This document shows positions 46,093 to 54,412 of a stretch of DNA of 64,000 nt, one piece after another. This DNA is from Chloroflexales bacterium ZM16-3 (GTDB taxonomy: Bacteria > Chloroflexota > Chloroflexia > Chloroflexales > Chloroflexaceae): assembly GCA_004138175.2 (NCBI GenBank), contig RYFE02000023.1, positions 1 through 64,000 of the forward strand, given 5' to 3'. The notes beneath the pieces were generated by a model. That model was given only the letters and a program-made list of their open reading frames with translations. It was not told where the DNA came from and ran no database searches. Within the stretch, counting starts at the first letter, position 1. Every line of letters starts with the position of its first letter. Made by a program: the position numbers and the translations under genes.

Positions 46093-47511
46093 CTACGCGC
46101 CGCCGAGCGCCCCCAGCATCGGGCGCAGCTTCAGCTGCGACTCCTGCTCCTCGCGGTGGGGGTCGGAGCCGGAGACGATGCCGCAGCCCGCGAAGAGGGC
46201 CGCCTCGCGCTTGCTGACCAGGGCCGAGCGCAGGGCCACGGCGAACTCGCCCTCGCCCTGGGCGTCGATCCAGCCCACCGGGCTGGCGTACCAGCCTCGG
46301 TCGAGGCGCTCGTGGGCGCGGATCCACTCTAGGGCCAGGTCGCGGGGCTGGCCGCCGACGGCGGGGGTGGGGTGCAGGGCGGCCACCAGGTCGAGCACGC
46401 CGCGCCCGCCGGCGATGCGCCCGCTGACGGGGGTGAAGAGGTGCTGGATGTTGCGCACCTTCATCAGCGCCGGCTCGGCCGGGGACTCCACAGCGGTGCA
46501 GAGGTCGGCCAGGGCGGCGCGGATCATGCCCACCACCACGGCGTGCTCGTGGCGGTCCTTCTCGCTGGACAGCAGCTCGTCGCCCAGGCGCGCGTCCGCC
46601 TCGGGGGTGGCCCCGCGAGCGATGGAGCCAGCCAGTCCGCTGGCCGAGACCACGCCGCCGCGCAGGCTGACCAGGCGCTCGGGTGATGCGCCGAGGAAGG
46701 CCCGCCCGCCCCTGGCCACCGCGAACACGAAGGTGTCGGGGTAGTCGCGGCGCAGGGTCTCCAGGGCGGCGGGGATGTCCAGGTCGGCCTCGGCGTGCAG
46801 GCGCACCTCGCGGGCCAAGACGACCTTCTCCATCGCGCCCGCCCGCAGGTCGGACACGGCATCGGCCACGATGCCGCGCCAGGTGCTGGCGGGCATGGCC
46901 TCCTCAACGGGCAGGCCCTCGGCGGGGCGGGCCGCGCGCCAGGGGCCGCCGACCAGGTCGCGCAGGCGGCGGGCGGCCGAGAGGTGCAGGGCCACCGACG
47001 AAGTCTCGGGGCCGACGAGGCCGTTGAAGGTCAGGCTGGCGACATCGCCCTGGCGGGCCAGGAGCATACGCGGCAGGACAAGCAGGCCGTCGGGGAAGTC
47101 GGCCCAGAGGCCGCTGGCGGGGCGGATCGGGTCGAAGGAGAAGCCTGCGGCGGCGACCGGGCCAGCGAAGGGCAGGGAAGGGTCGGCGTCCACACAGGCG
47201 CTGCCGATCAGGTCGCGCCAGGCGGCGGCGGCGCTGGCGAAGCGGCCCTCGCCGCCGGCGGCGATATCCCAGGCCGAGCCGAGCCCAGCGACGGCGAGGC
47301 CGTCGGACGGGCGGCTCCAGAAGAAGCGGTTGTGGGTGGCCCCGGCGGCGCGGGCGAAGAGGGCCAGCGGGTCATCGGGGGCAACCTGGGCGGTGACGCT
47401 GACGAGGATAGGGCGGCCGAGCTGGCGGGCGCGCTCGCGGGCGACCTCGGCGAGCTCCTCCATGCGGGCCACCTCGCGCAGGGCGGCGGTGGCGACTCGG
47501 ACGTGGATCAT
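46093..47511 (-). CDS. menF: Isochorismate synthase
   Basis: Chorismate-utilising enzyme, first step of menaquinone synthesis; 472 residues. Conserved segments include VVLAREVRL, FVFAVARGGRAFLGASPERL, the GSIARG and HPTPAVGG blocks, and the C-terminal GCGIVSGSDPHREEQE. First gene of the leftward men cluster (F-D-H-B-A-E); promoter at 47547. menC is not in the cluster or elsewhere in the window. Confidence 0.93.
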   Translation of the reverse strand: MIHVRVATAALREVARMEELAEVARERARQLGRPILVSVTAQVAPDDPLALFARAAGATHNRFFWSRPSDGLAVAGLGSAWDIAAGGEGRFASAAAAWRDLIGSACVDADPSLPFAGPVAAAGFSFDPIRPASGLWADFPDGLLVLPRMLLARQGDVASLTFNGLVGPETSSVALHLSAARRLRDLVGGPWRAARPAEGLPVEEAMPASTWRGIVADAVSDLRAGAMEKVVLAREVRLHAEADLDIPAALETLRRDYPDTFVFAVARGGRAFLGASPERLVSLRGGVVSASGLAGSIARGATPEADARLGDELLSSEKDRHEHAVVVGMIRAALADLCTAVESPAEPALMKVRNIQHLFTPVSGRIAGGRGVLDLVAALHPTPAVGGQPRDLALEWIRAHERLDRGWYASPVGWIDAQGEGEFAVALRSALVSKREAALFAGCGIVSGSDPHREEQESQLKLRPMLGALGGA

Positions 47512-47546
47512 GGGCGTGGCTTCCTGGTACAACGGGTATGTCACCT

Positions 47547-47555
47547 ATTATACCA
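47547..47555 (-). promoter_or_regulatory. Extended -10 promoter of the men cluster
   Basis: TGGTATAAT on the minus strand, 36 bases before the menF start codon. Confidence 0.6.
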
Positions 47556-47598
47556 GGGGCCGCACGCGCCGAGACCCTGCGTCATCTCCCGGTGGGGG

Positions 47599-47670
47599 TG
47601 CGGGGGCGGCGAAGCCGCCCCCGCAGGATTTTTGTATTGGGTTTGGGCGGCGAAGCCGCCCAAACCCAAT
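47599..47670. repeat. Two adjacent perfect hairpins with GCGAAGC turns
   Basis: TGCGGGGGCGGCGAAGCCGC... at 47599-47625 and ATTGGGTTTGGGCGGCGAAG... at 47636-47670, between the GGDEF gene end and the men promoter. The second has flanking T and A runs. Confidence 0.85.
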
Positions 47671-47736
47671 AAAAGACCGGGTCTGGGGCTTCGCCCCAGC
47701 ACTTTGCATCAGCCGAGACCCTGCGGCAAAGGGGCT

Positions 47737-48723
47737 TTAGGCGCGCCAGACCTCAACTCGGTTGCGCCCGTTGGCCTTGGCCTGATAGAGCGCGCTGTCG
47801 GCGTGGGACAGCAGCTGCTCAAACGTATCGCGCTGCCGGTCAAGCTCGGCCGCGCCGACGCTGATCGTCACTGGGAACGCCGTCGCCCCGGCGGCGAAGG
47901 GCGCGTGCTCGATAGAGAAGCGTAGGCGCTCGGACAGCACTACGGCGGCCTCTTCAGAGGTCATCGGCAGCACGCAGAGAAACTCCTCGCCGCCATAGCG
48001 CCCCAGGTAGTCGGTAGAGCGGGTGGATTGCCGCAGCAGGCGTGCGCAGCTGCGCAGCACCTTATCGCCCACCTGGTGGCCGTAGCGGTCGTTGACCTGC
48101 TTAAAGTGGTCGATATCGATCATCAGGATCGAGACCGCCGAGCTGTAGCGCTTCGCGCGATCAACCTCCTCGGTTAGCCTGAGCATAATGCTGCGCCGGT
48201 TGAGGAGCTGGGTGAGCTCATCGACGTGGGCGATCAGCTCGATCTTCGCGAGTGCATCCTCTAGCATATGCTGCTTCTGGGTCAGCTCGTAGCTGATCTT
48301 TTGCAGGCTGCGGGTGGTGGTCGAAAGCTCGCTGGTGACGCGCATATACTCCTCGGCCCCGTGCTGGTCGAGGGCGGCGATCGGCTCGGCGAGCAGCACC
48401 AGCTGCGAGTCGGCGGCTGCGGTCAGGTAGCAGCGGTAGGACTGGGGGATCGCGGTGGGGTTCTCGGTAAAGTTGAGGGTGGTCGGCCCGGCGCGCTGCT
48501 CGGCCAGGGCCTGCTGAATCTGCTTGTGGAAGCGTGGGCGGCTGCTGGGATCCAGGAGCGTGAGGATGCTCTGAGCGTCGGGCTGTAGCGCAAGAATCTG
48601 CTGTAGGCGCGGGTTTGTCTCGATCAGCCCCCCGCGAGGATCGATCAGGGCGATCAGGCTGCTGCTCTGCTCGATCAGCAGCCGCCCACCGATAGTGATC
48701 AGTCGCTCGCCAGGATCCTTCAT
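47737..48723 (-). CDS. Diguanylate cyclase with PAS-like N-terminus
   Basis: Makes the second messenger c-di-GMP. 328 residues: PAS-like region (about 15-115), a coiled-coil linker (about 125-165) and a GGDEF domain (about 166-326). The active-site loop is GGEEF at 244-248 and the inhibitory RxxD site (RSTD, 235-238) sits five residues before it, so both catalysis and product inhibition are likely. It starts within the stop codon of the B12-binding protein gene (ATGA), so the two are translated together. No EAL or HD-GYP domain. Cytosolic. Confidence 0.92.
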   Translation of the reverse strand: MKDPGERLITIGGRLLIEQSSSLIALIDPRGGLIETNPRLQQILALQPDAQSILTLLDPSSRPRFHKQIQQALAEQRAGPTTLNFTENPTAIPQSYRCYLTAAADSQLVLLAEPIAALDQHGAEEYMRVTSELSTTTRSLQKISYELTQKQHMLEDALAKIELIAHVDELTQLLNRRSIMLRLTEEVDRAKRYSSAVSILMIDIDHFKQVNDRYGHQVGDKVLRSCARLLRQSTRSTDYLGRYGGEEFLCVLPMTSEEAAVVLSERLRFSIEHAPFAAGATAFPVTISVGAAELDRQRDTFEQLLSHADSALYQAKANGRNRVEVWRA

Positions 48724-49841
48724 GCTAACGTCAGACAGCCTTCTTTATACGCAGCCTCAATGTAGTTGATCCCCGCGCGCGCATTATGGGCGAACCCATC
48801 GGCCCCCATCTGCCGCCAGCGGTCGGGGGTGAACTGATACGCCTGCCCGCCGACCAGGATCTGCGGGGTCGGGCTAAGCCCAGCTGAGCGCACTTGTGCG
48901 ATCAGCTCCGCCACAGCCGGTAGGCTGGTGGGCAGGGTCGTAGAGATGCACAGGAAGCGGGCCTGCGTCTGCGCGAGCAACGCGACAATGCTGTCGGCGG
49001 GGGTGTTTGCCCCGGTGTAGTAGGTATCCCAGCCGTTCATCTCCAGCAGGTCGGAGACGATCCGCGCCCCGATCTCGTGGAGCTCGCCCGGCGACGCGGC
49101 AACGACAACGCGGCCCTTCATACGCGGCAGCTCAAGGATCTGCGGGTAGAAGTGCGCCATGACCCGCTGGGAGATCGCCGTCGCCAGGTGCTCCTGCCCG
49201 ACGCTGATCTCGCCCTGCGCCCAGCGGTGGCCGACCTCGTACATCGCTGGCTGGATGATACACTCCCACCAGGTGGCGATCTGGTCGGGGGACTTGATAT
49301 ACTCGTCTGCCGCCAGCAGCGCCGCACGCATGTCGGGCGTGAGCAGGGCATTGAGGTAGCGCTGCAGGTAGGGATGCAGCTCGTCCGCGATGTCCGGCTG
49401 ATCCTGGGGGGTCTTGGCAAGCAGCATCAGCTGCCCGTGCAGATCCTCCATGCACTGGTAGACAGCGCCGATCTGGGCGGCGCTGCGCGGATCTAGGTAG
49501 TGCGCGACGCCATCGCGCCAGATCTCCAGGTCGACGGGGAAGATGCGCGAGGGGAGCCCGCGCAGGAAGTGTTTTCGATAGCCCCAGGCGAGCATCGTGA
49601 TCAGGGCGTCGGTGCCCCTCAGTTCCAGCTGTGCAGCCATAAAGTCAGCGTGCTCGATGTGCTGGCGGTAGAGCATATCCAGGGCGAACGGGCCGATCAG
49701 ATCGCCGATATCGGCGCGCTCAGCCATCTGTTGATCGGCGTAGGCGATCAGCAGCGGCGTATGAACCCGGTAGGACTCGCAGGCGTCATCATCGACGGCG
49801 GCAAGGGCTGTTGTGAGATGGTATGTGAAGAAACGATCCAT
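48720..49841 (-). CDS. B12-binding protein with CarH-type photoreceptor signature
   Basis: 373 residues. Residues 1-150 are helical and unassigned. About 155-240 form the four-helix B12 cap and about 243-365 a Rossmann B12-binding domain. The cap has W207-x9-E217-H218, the Wx9EH motif of AdoCbl-based CarH/LitR light receptors, and the B12 domain has ExHxxG (E253, H255, G258), His255 being the expected lower axial ligand. There is no MerR DNA-binding domain, and the residue after Trp207 is Ala, not the His that ligates cobalt in light-exposed Thermus CarH. Coupled to a GGDEF gene, so light or B12 control of c-di-GMP is the best guess. A B12-sensing, non-light role is also possible. Confidence 0.82.
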   Translation of the reverse strand: MDRFFTYHLTTALAAVDDDACESYRVHTPLLIAYADQQMAERADIGDLIGPFALDMLYRQHIEHADFMAAQLELRGTDALITMLAWGYRKHFLRGLPSRIFPVDLEIWRDGVAHYLDPRSAAQIGAVYQCMEDLHGQLMLLAKTPQDQPDIADELHPYLQRYLNALLTPDMRAALLAADEYIKSPDQIATWWECIIQPAMYEVGHRWAQGEISVGQEHLATAISQRVMAHFYPQILELPRMKGRVVVAASPGELHEIGARIVSDLLEMNGWDTYYTGANTPADSIVALLAQTQARFLCISTTLPTSLPAVAELIAQVRSAGLSPTPQILVGGQAYQFTPDRWRQMGADGFAHNARAGINYIEAAYKEGCLTLA

Positions 49842-49896
49842 AGCACTTTACCTTAATGTAAACACGAGGGTACGAGTGCGTATCGTAGCCAATAAC

Positions 49897-49925
49897 AGTG
49901 TAGTACGTAATACAGTGAGTTTCAA
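49897..49925 (-). promoter_or_regulatory. Promoter of the B12 sensor/GGDEF operon
   Basis: On the minus strand TTGAAA, 17-base spacer, TACACT; about 56 bases before the ATG. Confidence 0.6.
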
Positions 49926-50205
49926 TAGGGGGCAGGTACTATACTATACCCGACAGGCGTATGGGCAGGGCGGGTAGCTTAAAACCACCCCGTCGCGGGT
50001 GTGACGTATGTTTTCGGCGCATAGGCGAGACACCCAGCCGTAAACGGCCGGGCTGATCAACAAAGCCCCTGCGGGGCTGCTGCCAGAGCCCCGCAGGGGC
50101 TTTGTCTCGTGAGCCCGCCCGTTTACGGGCCGGGCGCGTGACGTTGCAAACCCCTGAGCCCAAAACCACACATCGCCCCCGCATTGCAACACACGGGCGA
50201 AGATA
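49926..50205. repeat. Intergenic region with MITE-like palindromes
   Basis: 50030-50150 holds nested palindromes: AAAGCCCCTGCGGGGCT / AGCCCCGCAGGGGCTTT, then GCCCGCCCGTTTACGGGCCGG matched by GCCGTAAACGGCCGGGC. These resemble the MITE interior but lack the GCAATACCGC ends. The rest, including ACTATACTATACC at 49937, shows no gene. Confidence 0.6.
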
Positions 50206-50214
50206 TGCTATCCT
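50184..50214 (+). promoter_or_regulatory. Possible promoter of the GT4 gene
   Basis: TTGCAA (50184-50189) and extended -10 TGCTATCCT (50206-50214), 19-base spacing. Confidence 0.4.
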
Positions 50215-50336
50215 ATGGCGCTGCCGCAGCGGCGGCCAGGGAGGGGATGCGGGAGTCTATGCACGATACGGTACAGCTTGTCGTAGCGAGCCATGGCGGC
50301 TCCGCCCCTGTCGCCTTGTCGCCACAGGCCAGAACC

Positions 50337-51428
50337 ATGCGCGTCGCCCTCGCCCACGACTATCTGAACCAGTACGGCGGCGCCGAGCGCGTGCTTGAGG
50401 CGCTGCATATGCTCTACCCGGACGCGCCGGTCTACACCTCTATCTATGACGCCGACGCTATGCCCGACCACTACCGGGGGTGGGACATCCGCACCTCGTT
50501 TATGCAGAGCCTGCCCGGCTGGCGCAAGCACTTCCGGCGCTACTTCTTGCTCTACCCGAGCGCGTTCGAGAGCTTCGACCTGGGCGAGTACGACCTGATC
50601 ATTAGCAGCAGCAGCGCCTACGCCAAAGGGGTCATCCCGCGCCCCGGCGCTATCCACATCTGCTACTGCCACACGCCCATGCGCTTCGCATGGCGCACCC
50701 GCGACTATGTCGCCCGCGAGCAGATCAGCGGCTTCCAGGGCGCGGTCCTGCCCTTCCTGCTCACCTACCTGCGGTTGTGGGACTCGGTGGCGAACGCGCG
50801 GGTGGATGCGTTTGTGGCCAACTCGCGCGAGGTGGCCGGCCGCATCCGCCGCTACTACGGGCGCGGGGCGACGGTCATCCCGCCGCCGGTGGATCTGCCG
50901 ACGACGATGCCGCAGCCTGCGGGCGATTTCTACCTGGCCGGAGGGCGGCTCATCCCCTACAAGCGGATCGAGCTGATCGTCGAGGCGTTCACCCACCTGC
51001 GCCTGCCCCTGAAGATCTTTGGCGACGGGCGCGACCGCGCCCGCCTGGAGCGTATGGCCGGGCCGAATATCGAGTTCCTCGGCTGGGTCGATGAGCCGAC
51101 CCGCCACGACCTCTTCGCCCGCTGCCGGGCCTTCATCTTTCCCGGCGAGGAGGATTTCGGCATCACCCCGCTGGAGGCTATGGCCGCCGGGCGGCCGGTG
51201 ATCGCCTATGGCGCGGGCGGCGCTCTGGAGACAGTGATCGATGGGGTGACCGGGCGCTTCTTCTATGAGCAGACCGCCGCCGCCCTCGCCGCCGCCGTGG
51301 CCGCATCTCACGTCGATGTCTATGACACCGTCGCCATCCGCCAGTACGCCGAGGGCTTCGGGCTCAACCTCTTCCTGGCCCGTATGCGTGCCCTCATCGA
51401 TGAGGCTGTGGCCACTAAACAATTGTAG
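50337..51428 (+). CDS. Family 4 glycosyltransferase
   Basis: Retaining GT-B glycosyltransferase, 363 residues from MRVALAHDYLNQYGGAERVL at 50337, the usual family start. The frame is open upstream and ATGs at 50247 and 50259, with better Shine-Dalgarno sequences, would add 26-30 residues partly from a TGTCGCC repeat, so the start is uncertain. The C-terminal donor site has EEDFGITPLEAMAAGRPVIA (E-x7-E). It heads an exopolysaccharide set with two Wzz-like proteins and a tyrosine kinase. Donor and acceptor unknown. Confidence 0.88.
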   Translation: MRVALAHDYLNQYGGAERVLEALHMLYPDAPVYTSIYDADAMPDHYRGWDIRTSFMQSLPGWRKHFRRYFLLYPSAFESFDLGEYDLIISSSSAYAKGVIPRPGAIHICYCHTPMRFAWRTRDYVAREQISGFQGAVLPFLLTYLRLWDSVANARVDAFVANSREVAGRIRRYYGRGATVIPPPVDLPTTMPQPAGDFYLAGGRLIPYKRIELIVEAFTHLRLPLKIFGDGRDRARLERMAGPNIEFLGWVDEPTRHDLFARCRAFIFPGEEDFGITPLEAMAAGRPVIAYGAGGALETVIDGVTGRFFYEQTAAALAAAVAASHVDVYDTVAIRQYAEGFGLNLFLARMRALIDEAVATKQL

Positions 51429-51486
51429 ATTTTAGATTTTAGGTTTTAGATTGCCTTTGCAATCTAAAACCTAAAATCTGCAATCA
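51425..51486. repeat. Inverted heptamer arrays (TTTTAGA / TCTAAAA)
   Basis: AT-rich heptamers ATTTTAG/GTTTTAG followed, after TTGCCTTTGCAA, by the inverse units. It forms a hairpin between the GT4 gene and the first Wzz-like gene. Confidence 0.88.
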
Positions 51487-51493
51487 GGAACCT

Positions 51494-52171
51494 ATGCAGC
51501 TACGCGCCTATCTCGCCATCCTGCGCCGCTTCTGGCCAATGATCGTCCTGCTGCCTCTGCTCGCCGGTGGCCTCAGCCTGGGACTGGGCATGCGCCAGCC
51601 CGTGCGCTACCAGGCCACCGTGCGCCTGATGGTGACGCGCAGCCTGATCGATACGAGCGGCGGGGCCAGCCTGCCCGACTTCAACGACAGCTACTCGTGG
51701 ACGACCACTGAGTTTATTCTCGACGACCTGGGGCTGGTGGTCGCTAGCGCGGCCTTTGCCCAGGATGTCTCCGCCGCCGTGGGGGGGCTGCCGCCCGCCG
51801 CCATCCAGGGCGGCCTGAGCGCCACCGTGCTGCACCGCTCGGTCTACCTCAGCGCCGTGGCCGATACGCCTGAGCAGGCGCTGGCGGTGCTGGGGGCGGC
51901 GACCGACGCCCTGCGCACAAAGGGCCTCGCCTACTGGGGGCGCGGCGAGGGCGGGCTCGACGTGGCCATCCTCGACCCGCCCCAGGCATCTGGCAGCGTC
52001 GGCGGCCTGCGCCCCGCCCTGATCAACGCCACACTGCGCGCCGCGCTCGGGCTCGCCGTCGCCATCGGCCTGGCCCTGCTGGTACACTATCTTGATGACC
52101 GGCTGCGCAGCCCGGCCCAGGCCGAGCTGTGGACCGGCGCCCGCGTGCTCGCCACTATCCCGAAAGAGTAG
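51494..52171 (+). CDS. Wzz-like polysaccharide chain-length protein 1
   Basis: 225 residues: N-terminal Wzz segment with a membrane helix (FWPMIVLLPLLAGGLSLGLG), extracytoplasmic region, second helix (ALGLAVAIGLALLVHYLDD) and a short cytosolic tail ending LATIPKE, the sequence at which kinase-bearing co-polymerases continue into the ATPase domain. Expected partner of the tyrosine kinase at 52865. Next gene starts 4 bases after its stop. Confidence 0.8.
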   Translation: MQLRAYLAILRRFWPMIVLLPLLAGGLSLGLGMRQPVRYQATVRLMVTRSLIDTSGGASLPDFNDSYSWTTTEFILDDLGLVVASAAFAQDVSAAVGGLPPAAIQGGLSATVLHRSVYLSAVADTPEQALAVLGAATDALRTKGLAYWGRGEGGLDVAILDPPQASGSVGGLRPALINATLRAALGLAVAIGLALLVHYLDDRLRSPAQAELWTGARVLATIPKE

Positions 52172-52175
52172 GCAT

Positions 52176-52829
52176 ATGCAGCTACGTGACTATATCTCTG
52201 TGATCATGAAGCGCTGGTGGGTGATCGCGCTGACCGCGCTGGCCGCCGCTGTGGCAGCCTATGGTGTGAGCAAGATGCTGCCGCACACCTTCCGCTCGCA
52301 GGCGGTCTACCTAGCCCTGGCCAACCAGGCCGACAACGGCCTAAACATCGTGCTGCGCAACTCGATGAACAGCTACCGCGAGCTGGTGATGCAGCCCAGC
52401 GTGCTCGACCAGATCAGCCAGGGGCTCGGCCTCGACATCAGCGGCGAGAAGTGGATGGCCGACGTGAACATCCAGCCCCTGCCCGACGAGCAGAAGATCG
52501 TGATCGAGGTGGACTCCCCCCAGCTCGATCAGGCCCAGGCCATGGCGAACGCCGTCGGCGACCGCATGATCGCCGAGGTGAACCGGATCAACGCCAGCCT
52601 GGAGGGCACCGCCCGGATCAACGTCACCCGCATCCAGGAGGCTCGCCTGCTCAGCATGAGCCCGAACACAAAGATTAATGTCCTGGCCGGCGGAATCCTT
52701 GGCCTGGTGATCGGCGTGCTGCTGGCCTACATCCTGGAGTATATCGACGATACGCTCAAGAGCAGCGAGGATGTCGAGCGCTTTGTGGGCCTCACCACCC
52801 TTGGCGCTATCCCCACCGCTGATAAGTAA
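52176..52829 (+). CDS. Wzz/YveK-type polysaccharide co-polymerase 2
   Basis: 217 residues; MQLRDYISVIMKRWWVIALT at the N-terminus, two flanking helices and a tail ending LGAIPTADK. It is a paralogue of the preceding protein, with the same first four residues MQLR. Likely controls length or export of the polysaccharide and activates the BY-kinase. Confidence 0.85.
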   Translation: MQLRDYISVIMKRWWVIALTALAAAVAAYGVSKMLPHTFRSQAVYLALANQADNGLNIVLRNSMNSYRELVMQPSVLDQISQGLGLDISGEKWMADVNIQPLPDEQKIVIEVDSPQLDQAQAMANAVGDRMIAEVNRINASLEGTARINVTRIQEARLLSMSPNTKINVLAGGILGLVIGVLLAYILEYIDDTLKSSEDVERFVGLTTLGAIPTADK

Positions 52830-52864
52830 TGCAAAAGTTCATGTTGCATTGACGAGGTTCTACC

Positions 52865-53527
52865 GTGTCCACACCTGCATCCCCCGAGCGCACGCTGATC
52901 ACCTTGCGCGACCCCGGCTCGGCCGCAGCCGAGGCATACCGCACGCTGCGCACGAATATTCAGTTCTCCAGCATCGACCGCCCGCTGAAGACGCTGCTGA
53001 TCACCAGCACCGCCCCCGACGAGGGTAAGAGCATCAGCCTGGCTAACCTCGCCGTGACCATGGCCCAGGCCGAGCAGCGCGTGTTGATGGTGGACTGCGA
53101 TCTGCGTCGGCCGAGCCTGCACAGCATCTTCGGCCTGAGCAACGAGCAGGGGCTCACCAGCGCAATCCTAGAGGGCGAGGGCGCGCTGCCCATCCAGGCC
53201 ACCGCTGTGCCCGGCCTGAGCCTGCTGGCCAGCGGCCCGCTGCCGCCGCGCCCGGCCGACCTGCTCGGCTCGCGGCGCATGGTCGCCCTGATCGAGCGCC
53301 TGCGCGCCAGCGCGGACATCGTGCTGTTCGACACGCCCCCGGTGGTCGCCGTCACCGACGCCGCCGTCCTCGCCCCCCAGGTCGACGGGGTGCTGCTGGT
53401 GCTCCAGGCCGGCCACACCCGCCGCGACCGCGCCCGCGAGGCCCGCCAGATCCTAGAGAAGGTCAAGGCGCATATCATCGGCGTGGTGCTGAACAACGCC
53501 CGCCTTGAGGGCGGCTATAGCTATTAA
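52865..53527 (+). CDS. Bacterial tyrosine kinase (CpsD/CapB type)
   Basis: 220-residue cytosolic BY-kinase. Walker A STAPDEGKSISLAN, Walker A' VLMVDCDLRRPS and Walker B VLFDTPPV are all present. The C-terminus (EGGYSY) has only two tyrosines, a short version of the usual autophosphorylated Tyr cluster. Works with the separate Wzz-like membrane proteins as in Gram-positive-type systems. Confidence 0.92.
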   Translation: MSTPASPERTLITLRDPGSAAAEAYRTLRTNIQFSSIDRPLKTLLITSTAPDEGKSISLANLAVTMAQAEQRVLMVDCDLRRPSLHSIFGLSNEQGLTSAILEGEGALPIQATAVPGLSLLASGPLPPRPADLLGSRRMVALIERLRASADIVLFDTPPVVAVTDAAVLAPQVDGVLLVLQAGHTRRDRAREARQILEKVKAHIIGVVLNNARLEGGYSY

Positions 53528-53569
53528 TGCAAAATGCAAAATGCAAAAGTGAGATTTTGCATTTTGCAT
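53527..53569. repeat. Inverted heptamer arrays (ATGCAAA / TTTGCAT)
   Basis: AATGCAA heptamers then GATTTTGCATTTTGCATT; a hairpin filling the convergent gap, with a possible terminator role for both genes. Confidence 0.88.
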
Positions 53570-54379
53570 TCACCTCAGCCAGCGCCGGTTCAGCTCCTCA
53601 AACAGCCCCTCGGCGCGCAGCGTGTCCAGGGCGCGGTTGACCTCGGCCTGGAGCTGGAAGGCTGAGGCGGGCACGGCCAGGGCGTAGGGCTGCGAGCTGA
53701 GGGCGGCGGCGATGCGCAGGCCGGGGGCCAACTGCACGGCGGCCAGGGCGCTCACATTGTCGCAGATCACCGCGTCGAGCCGCCCGGCCCGCAGGTCGGC
53801 GATGGCCTGGCCCGGCTCGTCATAGGTCGAGCGCAGGTCGATGCCGACAAGGCGGCGGGCCAGGGCGTCGGCGTCGCTGCCCAGGGCCACGCCCACCCGC
53901 TGCCCGACGAGGTCGGCGGCCCCGGCGATGTGGGCGCCCTCTGCCGTGAGCAGCACCTGGCCAGCATCAAAGTAGAAGCTGCTGAAGCGGGCGCGCTCGC
54001 CCTCCTCGGGCGCGTAGGGCAGGGCCGAGGCGATCATATCGGCCTGGCCGCTCACCAGGGCGTTATAGAGCGCGTCGAAGCCGATCGGCACGAACTCGGC
54101 CCGCAGGCCCAGCCGCCCGGCCACCGCGCGGGCCAGATCCACATCATAGCCCACCAGCTCCCCGTCGCGCTGGTCGACGAAGGGCCGAATGCCCACATCG
54201 ACCGCCACCCGCAGGCTGCCGCGCGCCAGCGCCGCCGCCCACACCTGGTCGAGCGCCGGGCCAGCGCCGCCGCCTGCCTCCGCGCCCCAGGCCAGCCAGA
54301 GGTAGGCAAGCAGAACACCGATGGCCAGGGCATCGCCAATGGCGTTGCGGTGTCGTTTTGATACCCACATCCTCATCAA
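53570..54379 (-). CDS. Family 3 extracellular solute-binding protein
   Basis: 269 residues: basic N-terminus and a hydrophobic signal/anchor (AIGVLLAYLWLAWG), then the periplasmic-binding domain of polar-amino-acid transporters (LRVAVDVGIRPFVDQRDGEL, GYDVDLARAVAGRLGL). No permease or ATPase gene adjoins it, so it may serve a distant transporter or act as a sensor. Confidence 0.85.
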   Translation of the reverse strand: MMRMWVSKRHRNAIGDALAIGVLLAYLWLAWGAEAGGGAGPALDQVWAAALARGSLRVAVDVGIRPFVDQRDGELVGYDVDLARAVAGRLGLRAEFVPIGFDALYNALVSGQADMIASALPYAPEEGERARFSSFYFDAGQVLLTAEGAHIAGAADLVGQRVGVALGSDADALARRLVGIDLRSTYDEPGQAIADLRAGRLDAVICDNVSALAAVQLAPGLRIAAALSSQPYALAVPASAFQLQAEVNRALDTLRAEGLFEELNRRWLR

Positions 54380-54412
54380 GACCCCACTCGCCGATGTGTC
54401 CCTACGTGTGGG

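Noticed and set aside
49937-49955. ACTATACTATACC as a promoter or operator for the GT4 gene
   Set aside because: Over 250 bases from the gene, with a better-placed element at 50206; no partner -35.
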